The position numbers were made by a program, and so were the translations under genes. A stretch of 64,000 nucleotides of DNA from Glaciecola amylolytica (GTDB lineage: Bacteria > Bacteroidota > Bacteroidia > Flavobacteriales_D > Crocinitomicaceae). Position 1 is the first letter of the stretch; each line of letters opens with the position of its first letter. This document shows, piece after piece, positions 43,953-53,380 of this stretch. The stretch is from the NCBI GenBank assembly GCA_003856375.1, contig CP034120.1, positions 2,666,001 through 2,730,000 on the forward strand, written 5' to 3'. The notes below the pieces were generated by a model. The model made no database searches, was not told the DNA's origin, and saw only the letters and a list, made by a program, of their open reading frames with translations.

Positions 43953-44660
43953 TTACCAATTTATTCTTTCTTGAGGAGAATATGCAATTTTTTTCTCTTT
44001 TTTAACAGCATTGATGATAAAATCGCGGAACAAAACATTGGTATCCAGACGATCCAGAGGGTTATTAAAAAAGAACATATTGTCTCCACCGTTAGCCAGA
44101 AAATCAGAAGTAATGACCCAAAAGTATTTTTTTTGCTTTGCCAGAGAATCCGGGAACTCCAATTTCCCTTTGATCAACGAAAAACCTCCGATCGGTTCTC
44201 CTCCTTTTTCTTTCAGATATGCTTCTATTTCCGGGATTTTATCGAGCGATAACTTCAGATATACTACCCGGTTGTCGAAAGGCATGACTTTGTAGATATC
44301 ACCAATCGTGATCGGACCTTTCGGTATATCTGCCCGCAAACCTCCGTTATTGATAAAAGCAACCAAAGGTTCCTGCTTGAACAAGGAGCTGTCTTTTGCC
44401 TTTGCAATCAACTGATCACAGATCCAAAAACCAAGAGTTGAATTGGGTCTTCCCGTTACCAGATCATTGGTTGTTTCACCGATCACCTGACCGAATTCCT
44501 TCATCATTTCCCTGCGGTAGGGAGCAATCAGAGAATCCATCTCAACAGATGATTTCGAAGAACCGTTAATGTCTTGCTTCGATCCTTTTATCTGTAAATG
44601 ATAAGAGCAGGCTGTGACACCTGCTCCTATTAGAAAAAAAAGAAAAATGATTTTCTTCAT
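43953..44660 (-). CDS. 5'-nucleotidase C-terminal-domain lipoprotein
   Basis: A 235-residue protein with lipoprotein leader KIIFLFFLIGAGVTACSYH (Cys18). The body is the substrate-binding C-terminal domain of 5'-nucleotidases: ETTNDLVTGRPNSTLGFWIC, AFINNGGLRADIPKG, IYKVMPFDNRVVYLKL, and FLANGGDNMFFF. It lacks metal-binding motifs and so should not be active alone. It precedes the catalytic half with one intervening base, the reverse of the domain order in fused UshA. The pair would be held together at a membrane by this lipid anchor. Confidence 0.88.
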   Translation of the reverse strand: MKKIIFLFFLIGAGVTACSYHLQIKGSKQDINGSSKSSVEMDSLIAPYRREMMKEFGQVIGETTNDLVTGRPNSTLGFWICDQLIAKAKDSSLFKQEPLVAFINNGGLRADIPKGPITIGDIYKVMPFDNRVVYLKLSLDKIPEIEAYLKEKGGEPIGGFSLIKGKLEFPDSLAKQKKYFWVITSDFLANGGDNMFFFNNPLDRLDTNVLFRDFIINAVKKEKKIAYSPQERINW

Positions 44661-44662
44661 GT

Positions 44663-46825
44663 TTAATTCTTAAGAATTGTTTTTTGAGCTTGTCCGTATG
44701 GTGTTTTTACTTTCACAATATACGAACCTGTTTTCAAATCCTGAATATTTAATTCGATAAGAACCTGATTAATTCCATCAGCAGACTTCACTACTTTCCC
44801 ATCCATTGAAACGATTTCGTATCCTGTAATAGTCGTTGCATCAACGTTCATTAACAATACATTCGTTACTGGGTTAGGATATAAAATAAATCCGTTCAAC
44901 AATGCTTCTTCAACGTCTGCAGTACATCCCAATGCCTGGTAGCTCATATTTGTAAAGTTTACAAAACAAGCATAGTTCGGGTTATCTACAAACGGGTTTC
45001 TGTTCTCCTGAAGTGAATCTAAAAAGTCATTTCTTGAAATTTCCCATGCATCCGGTAAATCCTGTACATTCCATTGCTTCAAAATCGCCTGATCCTGTCC
45101 GTAAGGAATAGAACCACTGATTGGATTCGGGAATCCCCAGTTATTAGCTGAAACTGTTGTATAACAAATTGCTTCATACATCATTGCTCTTGCAGCATCA
45201 CCTTTGTGCTCATCTCTTGGTTCAAATACTTGCTTACCGTTTGCATCTGTTCCGAATTTACATCCTAAGTAACCTCCTGTTTGTGTCACAACTTTTCCTA
45301 ATGGGTAGTTGCTTCTCAAAGCATTTGCATTGTTTTGGTTTGTAGGGAACAAATGGTGATAATCATTGTATTCCGGTAAAGATTGCGCCGGGTTTGTAGG
45401 CATCCATGAATGCGGGTATGTGTGCTCTCTACTGAAACCATTTGCAGTAAAATCGAAAGGTTCTGTGTAAATTTTGTTTTCACCACTGTAAACACATGTA
45501 ATAACACGACGGTTCAAAGTTGTATCTCTTGCAGCGAACATTCCAATCATGTAATTTCCATAATTGCTGTAAAATTGCATTTGATGAGGATTTGTCAAGT
45601 TGTGTAAGTCCGCAACAAATGTCGGGCTGCTTGTTGAGATAGAAGCGTAATAACCTGCAGGCTGCATAGAACCCAAAGACGTTACGTTTGCACTTAATGG
45701 TGCAGTCGTTAAATAGTTTCTGTAAGTTCCCGGTCCGTTGTAAGCATATACCGCAAAATAGTAACCTGTACCTGCAACAATGTTGTTTGGAACAAATCCT
45801 GTTTGTGTACCTGAGTAAACTACCTGAGCATCTCCAACAACATCTCCACGTTGATAAACAGTTCCGTCAGCCGGAGTTCCTGTAATCGCAGAACCTTTTT
45901 TACGTAAAACAAGGAATCCTTCAGCTGTTGACGCTGTAAACGATCCGGTTAATCTGTAAGACTTCACATTGGAGAATACCAGGTTTGTAGGCTGGTTTGT
46001 AGGCTCAGTTGCCAAAGTACCTCCGATTCCGTACAAGTTAATAACATATGCAGCTTCATCCGCATCATTGCTGTTAATTGTAAGTACTGCATTTCTGTTT
46101 CCAGCAGCAGAAGGTGTGAAATTCACCGTCAAAGGTTGTGTTGCTGCAGCAGCAACTGTTGAAGGGAAAGATGCAACAGTAAAGTCAGCTGCATTAGTTC
46201 CTGAAATCACAGCACTTGAAATGTTCAATGCGTTAGCAGTTCCAAGGTTTTCAACATCAAAAACAAAAGGAGTCATGGTTGAAACCGGAGAGCTTACGAT
46301 TTGTGTGCTTCCGGAAACAAGTGTCGTACCGCTGTACTTCACATTGATCTCCTGAGCAGGTGTTGCAGCTCCAACAGCAATATTCACATCATCCAATCCC
46401 ATATTTCCCGAAACTTTGTTCGTGTAAATAAAACGGATGTAACGTGTCGTTGCCTGCGGGTTATCTGTATACTGCTGGTATGTTCCTGCAGGAGGAGCAG
46501 TATGTGCGTGAAGCGCAGTGTATGTAACACCATCTCCGGATTCTTCAACGGTAAATGTACCTCCCGTGAAAGAATTTCCTGCTAAATAATACGTCAATGC
46601 ACCCGGGTTACTTGCAAAATAAATGATCAGATAATCACCTGTGTTATCGAATCTCATTGCCGGAGGTGTGTTACCTGAAGCAGTATAGAAACCTGTTCCG
46701 GATTCTGACCATCCTGTTGGCAATGTTGTTGTTGTAAAACTCCAGCTTGTTGGCAAAACCGCCTGTGAATACGATACCATACTCACTAACAAGCTGAAAA
46801 ATAAAGTGTAAACTAGTTTGTTCAT
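44663..46825 (-). CDS. T9SS-secreted endonuclease I
   Basis: A 720-residue secreted nuclease. Signal peptide 1-20 (ending VSYSQ). Residues about 22-150 form a beta-sandwich; about 155-270 an ASPM/choice-of-anchor-D type immunoglobulin-like domain (INVKYSGTTLVSGSTQIVSS); about 275-385 a fibronectin-like segment. An endonuclease I domain follows, with SREHTYPHSW (His468) and NDYHHLFPTNQNNANALRSN. The tail from about 645 (LYPNPVTNVLLMNVDATTIT, LKTGSYIVKVKTPYG) is a type A T9SS signal. Endonuclease I cuts DNA and RNA non-specifically. Followed by the split 5'-nucleotidase genes after two bases, so nucleic acid is cut and the nucleotides dephosphorylated. Confidence 0.92.
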   Translation of the reverse strand: MNKLVYTLFFSLLVSMVSYSQAVLPTSWSFTTTTLPTGWSESGTGFYTASGNTPPAMRFDNTGDYLIIYFASNPGALTYYLAGNSFTGGTFTVEESGDGVTYTALHAHTAPPAGTYQQYTDNPQATTRYIRFIYTNKVSGNMGLDDVNIAVGAATPAQEINVKYSGTTLVSGSTQIVSSPVSTMTPFVFDVENLGTANALNISSAVISGTNAADFTVASFPSTVAAAATQPLTVNFTPSAAGNRNAVLTINSNDADEAAYVINLYGIGGTLATEPTNQPTNLVFSNVKSYRLTGSFTASTAEGFLVLRKKGSAITGTPADGTVYQRGDVVGDAQVVYSGTQTGFVPNNIVAGTGYYFAVYAYNGPGTYRNYLTTAPLSANVTSLGSMQPAGYYASISTSSPTFVADLHNLTNPHQMQFYSNYGNYMIGMFAARDTTLNRRVITCVYSGENKIYTEPFDFTANGFSREHTYPHSWMPTNPAQSLPEYNDYHHLFPTNQNNANALRSNYPLGKVVTQTGGYLGCKFGTDANGKQVFEPRDEHKGDAARAMMYEAICYTTVSANNWGFPNPISGSIPYGQDQAILKQWNVQDLPDAWEISRNDFLDSLQENRNPFVDNPNYACFVNFTNMSYQALGCTADVEEALLNGFILYPNPVTNVLLMNVDATTITGYEIVSMDGKVVKSADGINQVLIELNIQDLKTGSYIVKVKTPYGQAQKTILKN

Positions 46826-46836
46826 CTGTTATTTAT

Positions 46837-49575
46837 TTATATTCCTACTTTCAATCCAATATTGAATCGTCTTCCCATTCCGACAAACACTGTTGCGGAG
46901 CTGGCGTCAAATCCAAGTCCATTTTGAGAATCCGTAATGTATACTTTATCCAAAATGTTCATTATTCCCCCACTGATTCCTAAACGAATCTTTGAGATTT
47001 TAAAGTCATATCCGAAGTTGAAGTCTAAAAGACCATAATTCGGCATTTGCCATGATTCACGATCCTTATTTTCTTCTACAAGAGCCAAAGGATCAAAGTT
47101 TGCAAAGTTCTTACCGAAGAAAGTATAACGCAGTTTCAAGTAAAGATCTTTAATCGGTTCGTATCTTAAACTTCCACCCAATTGCAACTGTGCCGCATCA
47201 CCTACGTGTACATTTTTGGCACTGAAATCAACATTTGCGATTATCTCGTTGTTATCATTTACAATGTTAACAGTCGTTCCTGATATCGTTTTCCAATCTG
47301 CGATAGACGCCAATCCTTCCAAATCAAGTTTCTTGGTAATCTTATAAATGAAATCGATTTCAATTCCTTTATGCAATGCATCCAATCCATTGATGTTGTA
47401 TGAGAAAGTTCCATCTGGTGTAACAACTGATGGTGTATATTGCGGTGGTTTATTGCGCCACAATGTATAGTATAGATTCACATTCGAAGAGAAGCGTTTG
47501 CTCTTAAATCCATATCCTAATTCCCCTGAATAAACCTTTTGATTTTTTGCTTCCAAAAACGGGAAGTTGTTATTATCAAACACCATATTCATCTTCGGAG
47601 CAATTTCCAGGTATCCTACATTCAGGAACACATTGTGATGTTTGTCGATATTGTAGTTTACCCCCGACTTCAACGTTCCTCCAAGGTACCATTTTCTGTC
47701 TGTTGTTGCGTAACGAGCTTCCTTAGATTCGTTCGTGTACTGCTGACCTTTGTATTCTACGACATCACCGTATCCAACAGCCTGACGCATAATCGTATCT
47801 TCAAATACCAAATCTTTTTTCTTGTAGTAATCGATTCGTTGGTAACCGGTTTCTGAAACAGATCCTGTAAAGAAAGTAGACCATTTGTTCTTTTTGTACT
47901 CGATCTGTCCGAAAGCTCCACCCCACATCACAATTGCATCATTGTAGTAAGAAACTTTATCTCCGACTCTTTTCATTGCATACGCAGTGTTTCCGGCTCC
48001 TTTCGGTTGGTTTTTATCGGTATTATCAATAGCGTAATCTCCACCCATCAGGTCATAAACCGTTTGGTAGTGAGATCCTTTGTAATATCTCAGGTCAACT
48101 CCAAACAAAGTCGTAATATGTTTTCCGAAATTATATGACAAAGATGAAATTACTCCTGTCCATAAATGATCGTTATTTGCAGATCTCAAATAGTTTGAAG
48201 AAGCATGCTCCGTTGTACTGTACAAGCTGGAAATACTCGTTAAATTCTGATCATAAATTCGCTGATATTCCAACAAACCAGTAACAGTATCTCTACTTGG
48301 GGTACTCTTTGTAGATGTACCTCCACCCTTTCCGATCGACAAATAAGCGATTGTTGTCACATTCAGTTTTGAATTCGGATTCCAGGAATGAGATAAGTTG
48401 ATCTGAGGTTTATGGAAATAGTTGACACGTTCATTAACGACATCACCGTTAATCGTTCCATAATTCGGATTGTACTTGATTCCTTTTGCTCCGATCGAAG
48501 CTGTTGTATAGTACAAGTTTGAAGTCGTACCTACCGAATCCAGCTGTCTGAGATAATCAACTCCTGTTTCTTTTGACAGTTTTTCACTGATCACAGCAAT
48601 CGGAAGTTTTGTTGCACGTTGTCCGTGAGATTGCGGTGCACCGTTCACTCCTAAACTCAACAAATGGTGCTTTCCGAATTTTTTCTGAATTTTCAGGAAG
48701 TAAGACCACGCATCCGTGAACGTTGCATCAGCATAGCTGCTTCCCCACTTTCTTGATCCGGCAACTGAGAATCCCCAGTTTCCTTTCAACAAACCGGAAT
48801 TGAATCCAGCTGAAGTTTTATACAAACCATAGCTGTTTACTTCCTGCTTTGCATAAACTCCCAATTTTTGGTCAATTCCTTTCGTGATAATATTCATCGT
48901 ACCACCAACAGAAGTAATTGCCAGTTTTGAAGCTCCCAATCCACGCTGAACCTGCATTGTTTTGGTGATATCTCCCAAACCATCCCAATTACTCCAGTAA
49001 ACCTGGCCATTTTCCATATCATTTACAGGAACTCCGTCTACCATCACAGCAATATTTCGCTGATCGAATCCACGGATAGAAACACGGGCATCACCCGAAC
49101 CACCACCCTGCTCGGTTGCATATGCTCCGGGAGTAGAGTTCAAAACCATCGGTAAATCACGTGTTCCTAATTCTTCTGCGATTTGTTTTGCAGAAATATT
49201 ACTGAATGCAATCGGCGTTTCACGAAGTTTCGCTACATCTTTCACAATGACAACTTCATCAATGATGTTATCAGCCGGAGCAAGTTGAATATCGTGCAAA
49301 TAATTCGTTTCGCCGACTTTTATGTCTACAGAATAATCTTCAAATTCAACATAGCTGATTTTCAAATTATGTACTGCGTTCTTAGATACCTTGAAGGAGT
49401 AAATACCATCAACGTCCGTTACAAACTTCTGAAGGGAATCACAAACAACAACTGCTCCGATTACCGGCTCATTTGTCTTGGAATCCAAAACTGTTCCACT
49501 AAGTGAAACTGTTTCTTGTCCGACTGAAATAAATGACAAACAAAAAACACTGAAAATGACTAGGAAATTTTTCAT
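46837..49575 (-). CDS. TonB-dependent receptor of the nuclease locus
   Basis: A 912-residue outer-membrane receptor. Signal peptide about 1-19 (ending ISVGQ), carboxypeptidase-like domain at about 22-105 (TVLDSKTNEPVIGAVVVCDS), plug at about 110-225 (RETPIAFSNISAKQIAEELG, VSIRGFDQRNIAVMVDGVPV) and a barrel ending FVGMGRRFNIGLKVGI. It is 11 bases upstream of the nuclease gene and 43 bases downstream of the lamin-tail gene. From that context I infer import of nucleosides, oligonucleotides or phosphate-bearing products. No SusD partner is present. Confidence 0.92.
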   Translation of the reverse strand: MKNFLVIFSVFCLSFISVGQETVSLSGTVLDSKTNEPVIGAVVVCDSLQKFVTDVDGIYSFKVSKNAVHNLKISYVEFEDYSVDIKVGETNYLHDIQLAPADNIIDEVVIVKDVAKLRETPIAFSNISAKQIAEELGTRDLPMVLNSTPGAYATEQGGGSGDARVSIRGFDQRNIAVMVDGVPVNDMENGQVYWSNWDGLGDITKTMQVQRGLGASKLAITSVGGTMNIITKGIDQKLGVYAKQEVNSYGLYKTSAGFNSGLLKGNWGFSVAGSRKWGSSYADATFTDAWSYFLKIQKKFGKHHLLSLGVNGAPQSHGQRATKLPIAVISEKLSKETGVDYLRQLDSVGTTSNLYYTTASIGAKGIKYNPNYGTINGDVVNERVNYFHKPQINLSHSWNPNSKLNVTTIAYLSIGKGGGTSTKSTPSRDTVTGLLEYQRIYDQNLTSISSLYSTTEHASSNYLRSANNDHLWTGVISSLSYNFGKHITTLFGVDLRYYKGSHYQTVYDLMGGDYAIDNTDKNQPKGAGNTAYAMKRVGDKVSYYNDAIVMWGGAFGQIEYKKNKWSTFFTGSVSETGYQRIDYYKKKDLVFEDTIMRQAVGYGDVVEYKGQQYTNESKEARYATTDRKWYLGGTLKSGVNYNIDKHHNVFLNVGYLEIAPKMNMVFDNNNFPFLEAKNQKVYSGELGYGFKSKRFSSNVNLYYTLWRNKPPQYTPSVVTPDGTFSYNINGLDALHKGIEIDFIYKITKKLDLEGLASIADWKTISGTTVNIVNDNNEIIANVDFSAKNVHVGDAAQLQLGGSLRYEPIKDLYLKLRYTFFGKNFANFDPLALVEENKDRESWQMPNYGLLDFNFGYDFKISKIRLGISGGIMNILDKVYITDSQNGLGFDASSATVFVGMGRRFNIGLKVGI

Positions 49576-49582
49576 AGCTAGT

Positions 49583-49610
49583 AAAAAAGGCTCTGAGTAA
49601 TCTCAGAGCC
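49583..49610 (-). terminator. terminator between lamin-tail and TonB receptor genes
   Basis: GGCTCTGAG/CTCAGAGCC stem with a four-base loop, followed on the minus strand by six T. It lies inside the gene cluster, so the lamin-tail gene may be made in excess over the downstream genes. Confidence 0.75.
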
Positions 49611-49618
49611 CATTCAAT

Positions 49619-50527
49619 TTATTTTATTACGAATTTTTGCTGTCCCACAGCATTATTATCAAAATAAACACGAATAAAGTATGTTCCTTTGGAAACATCA
49701 TTTGTTTCGATCATTGAAACAGAAGAATTAGTAGTCAATTCCTTGCTGTTAATCACTTTTCCTGTCAAATCCAAAATCTGGATTTTAACAGCATTTTGTT
49801 GTGCTTTGATATATACCAAACCATCTGTTGAAGGATTCGGATAAACAGAGAACTCAACATCCTGCGTGTTCTCATTCAATCCTAAGAAACAGTCACATGT
49901 GTGTGTTCCAAGGTTTGACCAGGTATCTTTTGGCAAAGAGTCCCATTGCAATGTTACGATGAATGGATCCGGGCTCACTGAAACTCCTGCCTTAACAGAA
50001 GACTTACGAATCAATGTATGATTTTCAGTCCAGATTTTACCAGCTGAACCATCATAAGGAAACTGATCACTCCAACCATAAGCTGTAAGCATTGCAGCAT
50101 CACCGATTCTTCCCATCAAGTCGATTAATACATTGTTTTTGTACAACGCAATTGCATCGTTTCCGTTCATATAAGTCGGTGCAGGATAAGCTCCGTCTAA
50201 TTGATCAGCCAATAATTGCAATGCAGGAGAACAAGCCGGTGAATTCGGTTGTGTCGTTGTTTGTCCGTTTACAATTACAAAAGTAGAATATGGTGCGATT
50301 GTTCCTGTCAATGATGTGTTACCACCCGCATTTGATGTTGCCTGTCCATTTGAAAAACGGGAGATTTTGTATCCTGACAAGTTAATTGCAGTCCCTGTAG
50401 GATTATACAACTCGATTGCTTTGTCGTTTCCTGTTCCCTCCACGTATTCGGAGATAATAATTTCCGAACAGTCTTGTGCGTGCGCAACAGTAGACAACAT
50501 TCCTAAAAAAAGTAACGCTTTTTTCAT
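49619..50527 (-). CDS. lamin-tail-domain T9SS type A secreted protein
   Basis: A 302-residue protein with a signal peptide (1-17, ending VAHAQ). Residues about 20-150 are a lamin-tail domain (IIISEYVEGTGNDKAIELYN, GYKISRFSNGQ, TFVIVNGQ). In bacteria this domain is found attached to extracellular nucleases such as ExeM. Here it has no nuclease of its own. The tail from about 225 (VYPNPSTDGLVYIKAQQNAV, SKGTYFIRVYFDNN) is a type A T9SS signal. As the first gene of the locus it may bind extracellular nucleic acid or hold it close to the receptor. The binding role is inferred from domain and context only. Confidence 0.85.
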   Translation of the reverse strand: MKKALLFLGMLSTVAHAQDCSEIIISEYVEGTGNDKAIELYNPTGTAINLSGYKISRFSNGQATSNAGGNTSLTGTIAPYSTFVIVNGQTTTQPNSPACSPALQLLADQLDGAYPAPTYMNGNDAIALYKNNVLIDLMGRIGDAAMLTAYGWSDQFPYDGSAGKIWTENHTLIRKSSVKAGVSVSPDPFIVTLQWDSLPKDTWSNLGTHTCDCFLGLNENTQDVEFSVYPNPSTDGLVYIKAQQNAVKIQILDLTGKVINSKELTTNSSVSMIETNDVSKGTYFIRVYFDNNAVGQQKFVIK

Positions 50528-50585
50528 AACTTACTGATTATTTGAATTATAGATAAAATACTAAGTAAAGGTATAACAAATCCAC

Positions 50586-50640
50586 TCAGCGTGCTCGCTG
50601 AAAAATAGCACCAAATACTTCGGGAGAAGTCTCTGCTATT
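50586..50640 (-). promoter_or_regulatory. structured leader element upstream of the lamin-tail gene
   Basis: On the minus strand: a nested hairpin with outer stem AATAGCA/TGCTATT (50640-50634 with 50610-50604) and inner stem ACTTC/GAAGT around TCCC, then five T. A second hairpin CAGCG/CGCTG (50600-50587) follows. It lies 59 bases upstream of the ATG. The nested stem followed by T-run looks like an attenuator or a cis-acting RNA. The 401-base gap 50528-50928 otherwise holds only promoter elements. Confidence 0.45.
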
Positions 50641-50745
50641 ATGGAAAAGTTTCATTCTATTTCATTATACCAAGTGTTTTATTTCTGAATGGTTTCAGTC
50701 TGTGTAATTCACAGCATCAAGGAGAACATTCAAAAATTTCCGAGG

Positions 50746-50753
50746 CAAAGTTA
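50746..50753 (-). promoter_or_regulatory. candidate -7 element of the nucleic-acid locus
   Basis: TAACTTTG on the minus strand. If used, it gives a leader of roughly 215 bases that contains the hairpin element at 50586-50640. No well-spaced -33 TTG was seen. Confidence 0.4.
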
Positions 50754-50883
50754 AATCAAATTATCTTTTCTAACATTACTTAATTGTTAACAATCGACCA
50801 AGGTTATACACGTAGATTTCATTCAATCAAACTCATATTAAACAAGCTGTTAACTATTTTACACCACTTATCAATTATTCACT

Positions 50884-50912
50884 TTGTTCGGAATAGTTTT
50901 TGGTTATTTTTG
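50884..50912 (+). promoter_or_regulatory. promoter of the S9 peptidase gene
   Basis: TTG (50884-50886), an 18-base spacer and TATTTTTG (50905-50912), 16 bases before the ATG at 50929. It fits TTG-N17-23-TAnnTTTG. Confidence 0.65.
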
Positions 50913-50928
50913 CTCAAAACACCATTTT

Positions 50929-53091
50929 ATGAGAATTAAATTATTCATTTCCTTTATCTGTATTGTCTCTTTTTCATTCGCGCAAAACCTTAGTGTTGAA
51001 AGCATTTGGAAATCGGGAGAGTTCTATCCAAACCGAATTGACGGGTTCACCGCTTTAAGTGACGGGCAGTCTTTTACCAAAATTGTGGAAGAGGACGGGA
51101 AATATCTGTTGAAAAAATATCAATTCAAGGATTACAAAGGAGCAGGAACTACTTTGGTAAATCTTTCCACCATTCTTCTGGACGGAAAACCACTTGAATT
51201 TGACGACGTCAAACTAAGTAAAAGCGGAAACTGGCTGTTGATTCAAACAAATACAGCTTCGATTTACAGACACAGTTATTCCACCACTTACTACGTTTAT
51301 AATATCCAAAACAAAGAAACCAAAAAAGTACATGCTGCGGATGCTCCTCAAACCTTGGGAACATTTTCACCGGATGAAACGAAATTGGGATACATTGCGG
51401 GAAACAACCTGTTTGTATACGACCTGACGAATCATTCTTCCAAGCAAATTACTTTTGACGGAAAGCAAAACAGCATTATCAACGGTACGACGGATTGGGT
51501 TTATGAGGAAGAATTTTCGATTACTCAAGGTTTCGAGTGGTCGCCGGATTCAAAATACCTGGCATTCATGCGTTTTGATGAAACGGATGTCAAGCAATTC
51601 CAAATGGCGATGTACGGACATTTATATCCGGATCAGTATACATTCAAATACCCGAAAGCAGGAGAAGCTAATTCGAAAGTAACGTTTCACATTGCAAATG
51701 CTGCAACGGCAAGTATCAAACCGGTTGCTTTGGGAGAATATGAATATTTACCGCGCTTCCAATGGTCGCCGATTAAAAACGAAGTATTTGTTTCTACCTT
51801 GAATCGTCACCAAAACCACGTGAAATACCATTTGGTGAGCAATCCTGAAAATCCTTCCGACCGCATTTTCTACGAAGAGCAGTCAAGCACTTATCTGGAC
51901 GCTGATAATGTACTTTTACTAAAAGACGGCGCTTCCATGCTGCGCACTTCCGAAAAAGACGGATACAATCATATTTATCATTTGACTTTCTCCGGAACAC
52001 TCAGCCAGGTTACAAAAGGAAACTGGGATGTGATCGACTTGTACGGAATTGATGAGAAGAAAGGAACTGTTTTCTACTCTTCTTCTGAAAACGGTGCAAT
52101 CAACAAAACACTCTACTCCATTCATTGGAAAGGAACAGACAAAAAGATGTTGTCTGCAGCTGCCGGATACAACGATGCGGAATTTGCTCCGGGATTCAAT
52201 TATTTTATCCGTACAAGCTCATCTGCAAACACGGTTCCTACTTACAGTTTGTGTGACCGCACCGGAAAAGAATTCCAGGTATTGGAAGCGAACGCAGCGC
52301 TTCAGCAGAAATTCAACAGCATGAATCTGAGCAAAAAAGAGTTCCTGCAAGTAGATGGTGCTGCCGGAAAACTGAATGCATGGATTATGAAACCTGCAAA
52401 CTTCGACCCGAATAAAAAATACCCCGTATACTTTAATGTGTATTGCGGGCCGGGAAGCAACATGGTTACCAATGATTATGACGGACCAAACTACCTGTAT
52501 CACCAATTGTTGACTCAGAAGGGATACATCGTATTTTGTGTCGACACAAGAGGAACACAATTCCAGGGTGCAGAATTCAAAAAATCGACTTACCTGCAAC
52601 TAGGAAAGTTAGAAACCGAAGATTTGATCGCTGTGGCTAAAAACCTGCAAAAAGAATCATATGTGGATGCGAACAGAATCGGAATCATGGGATGGAGTTA
52701 CGGAGGTTTCATGACTTCTCTTGCCATGACAAAAGGAGCTGATGTATTCAAAATGGGAATTGCTGTGGCACCGGTTACAAACTGGCGTAATTACGACAAC
52801 ATCTACACCGAACGTTTCATGAGAACTCCTCAGGAAAATGCAAGCGGTTATGACGATAATTCTCCGGTTAACCATGCTGATAAACTGAAAGGTAAATTCC
52901 TTTTGATCCACGGTTCTGCAGATGATAACGTACATTATCAAAACACGATGGAATTCATCACAGCTTTGGTAAAAGCAAACAAACAATTCGACCTATTCAT
53001 TTACCCGAATAAAAATCACGGAATTTACGGTGGAAACACGCGTAATCACTTATACAATATGATGTTGGACTTTACGCTGAAAAACCTGTAA
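50929..53091 (+). CDS. S9B family dipeptidyl peptidase IV
   Basis: A 720-residue secreted serine peptidase. The signal peptide (MRIKLFISFICIVSFSFAQ) is followed by an eight-bladed propeller at about 40-455, with the substrate-anchoring TDWVYEEEF double-glutamate segment and WSPDSKYLAFMRFDE. The alpha/beta-hydrolase domain carries Ser590 (GWSYGGF), Asp665 (GSADDNVHYQN) and His697 (NHGIYGG), the DPP-IV triad. It removes X-Pro (or X-Ala) dipeptides in the periplasm, the last step in using proteins. Length fits the family. A longer frame starts inside the promoter, so ATG 50929 is used. Confidence 0.93.
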   Translation: MRIKLFISFICIVSFSFAQNLSVESIWKSGEFYPNRIDGFTALSDGQSFTKIVEEDGKYLLKKYQFKDYKGAGTTLVNLSTILLDGKPLEFDDVKLSKSGNWLLIQTNTASIYRHSYSTTYYVYNIQNKETKKVHAADAPQTLGTFSPDETKLGYIAGNNLFVYDLTNHSSKQITFDGKQNSIINGTTDWVYEEEFSITQGFEWSPDSKYLAFMRFDETDVKQFQMAMYGHLYPDQYTFKYPKAGEANSKVTFHIANAATASIKPVALGEYEYLPRFQWSPIKNEVFVSTLNRHQNHVKYHLVSNPENPSDRIFYEEQSSTYLDADNVLLLKDGASMLRTSEKDGYNHIYHLTFSGTLSQVTKGNWDVIDLYGIDEKKGTVFYSSSENGAINKTLYSIHWKGTDKKMLSAAAGYNDAEFAPGFNYFIRTSSSANTVPTYSLCDRTGKEFQVLEANAALQQKFNSMNLSKKEFLQVDGAAGKLNAWIMKPANFDPNKKYPVYFNVYCGPGSNMVTNDYDGPNYLYHQLLTQKGYIVFCVDTRGTQFQGAEFKKSTYLQLGKLETEDLIAVAKNLQKESYVDANRIGIMGWSYGGFMTSLAMTKGADVFKMGIAVAPVTNWRNYDNIYTERFMRTPQENASGYDDNSPVNHADKLKGKFLLIHGSADDNVHYQNTMEFITALVKANKQFDLFIYPNKNHGIYGGNTRNHLYNMMLDFTLKNL

Positions 53092-53095
53092 TTTT

Positions 53096-53380
53096 TTGCT
53101 TCAGGCAGTTGTCAAATCCATTATCTGGACACTTCTCAATTTCGGAGCTATTCAAGTAGTCAAATACGGCGATAGCTCCGATTGGAGTGAATTAAGCTTA
53201 AACCTGCTCATGATTCCCGTCGGAATGATCAATTGCGCCGTGTGTTTTCACTCATTCTACCGTCTACGGAAACCATCCAAAGAACAATTCATTTATTCCG
53301 GGTTTGGTTTACTGAATTCCGCTTACTTTTTCATCAGCTGGAATCAGCTGCACATTCTGTCGGGAGCAATGACCAGTTAG
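53096..53380 (+). CDS. small membrane protein (tentative)
   Basis: An open frame of 94 codons beginning with TTG five bases after the peptidase stop. It has no ATG until the middle. The translation has plausible membrane segments (LLMIPVGMINCAVCFHSFY and FIYSGFGLLNSAYFFISW) separated by a basic loop RLRKPSKEQ, a pattern unlikely by chance. I do not recognise a family. The non-ATG start and the small size keep confidence low. Confidence 0.45.
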   Translation: MLQAVVKSIIWTLLNFGAIQVVKYGDSSDWSELSLNLLMIPVGMINCAVCFHSFYRLRKPSKEQFIYSGFGLLNSAYFFISWNQLHILSGAMTS

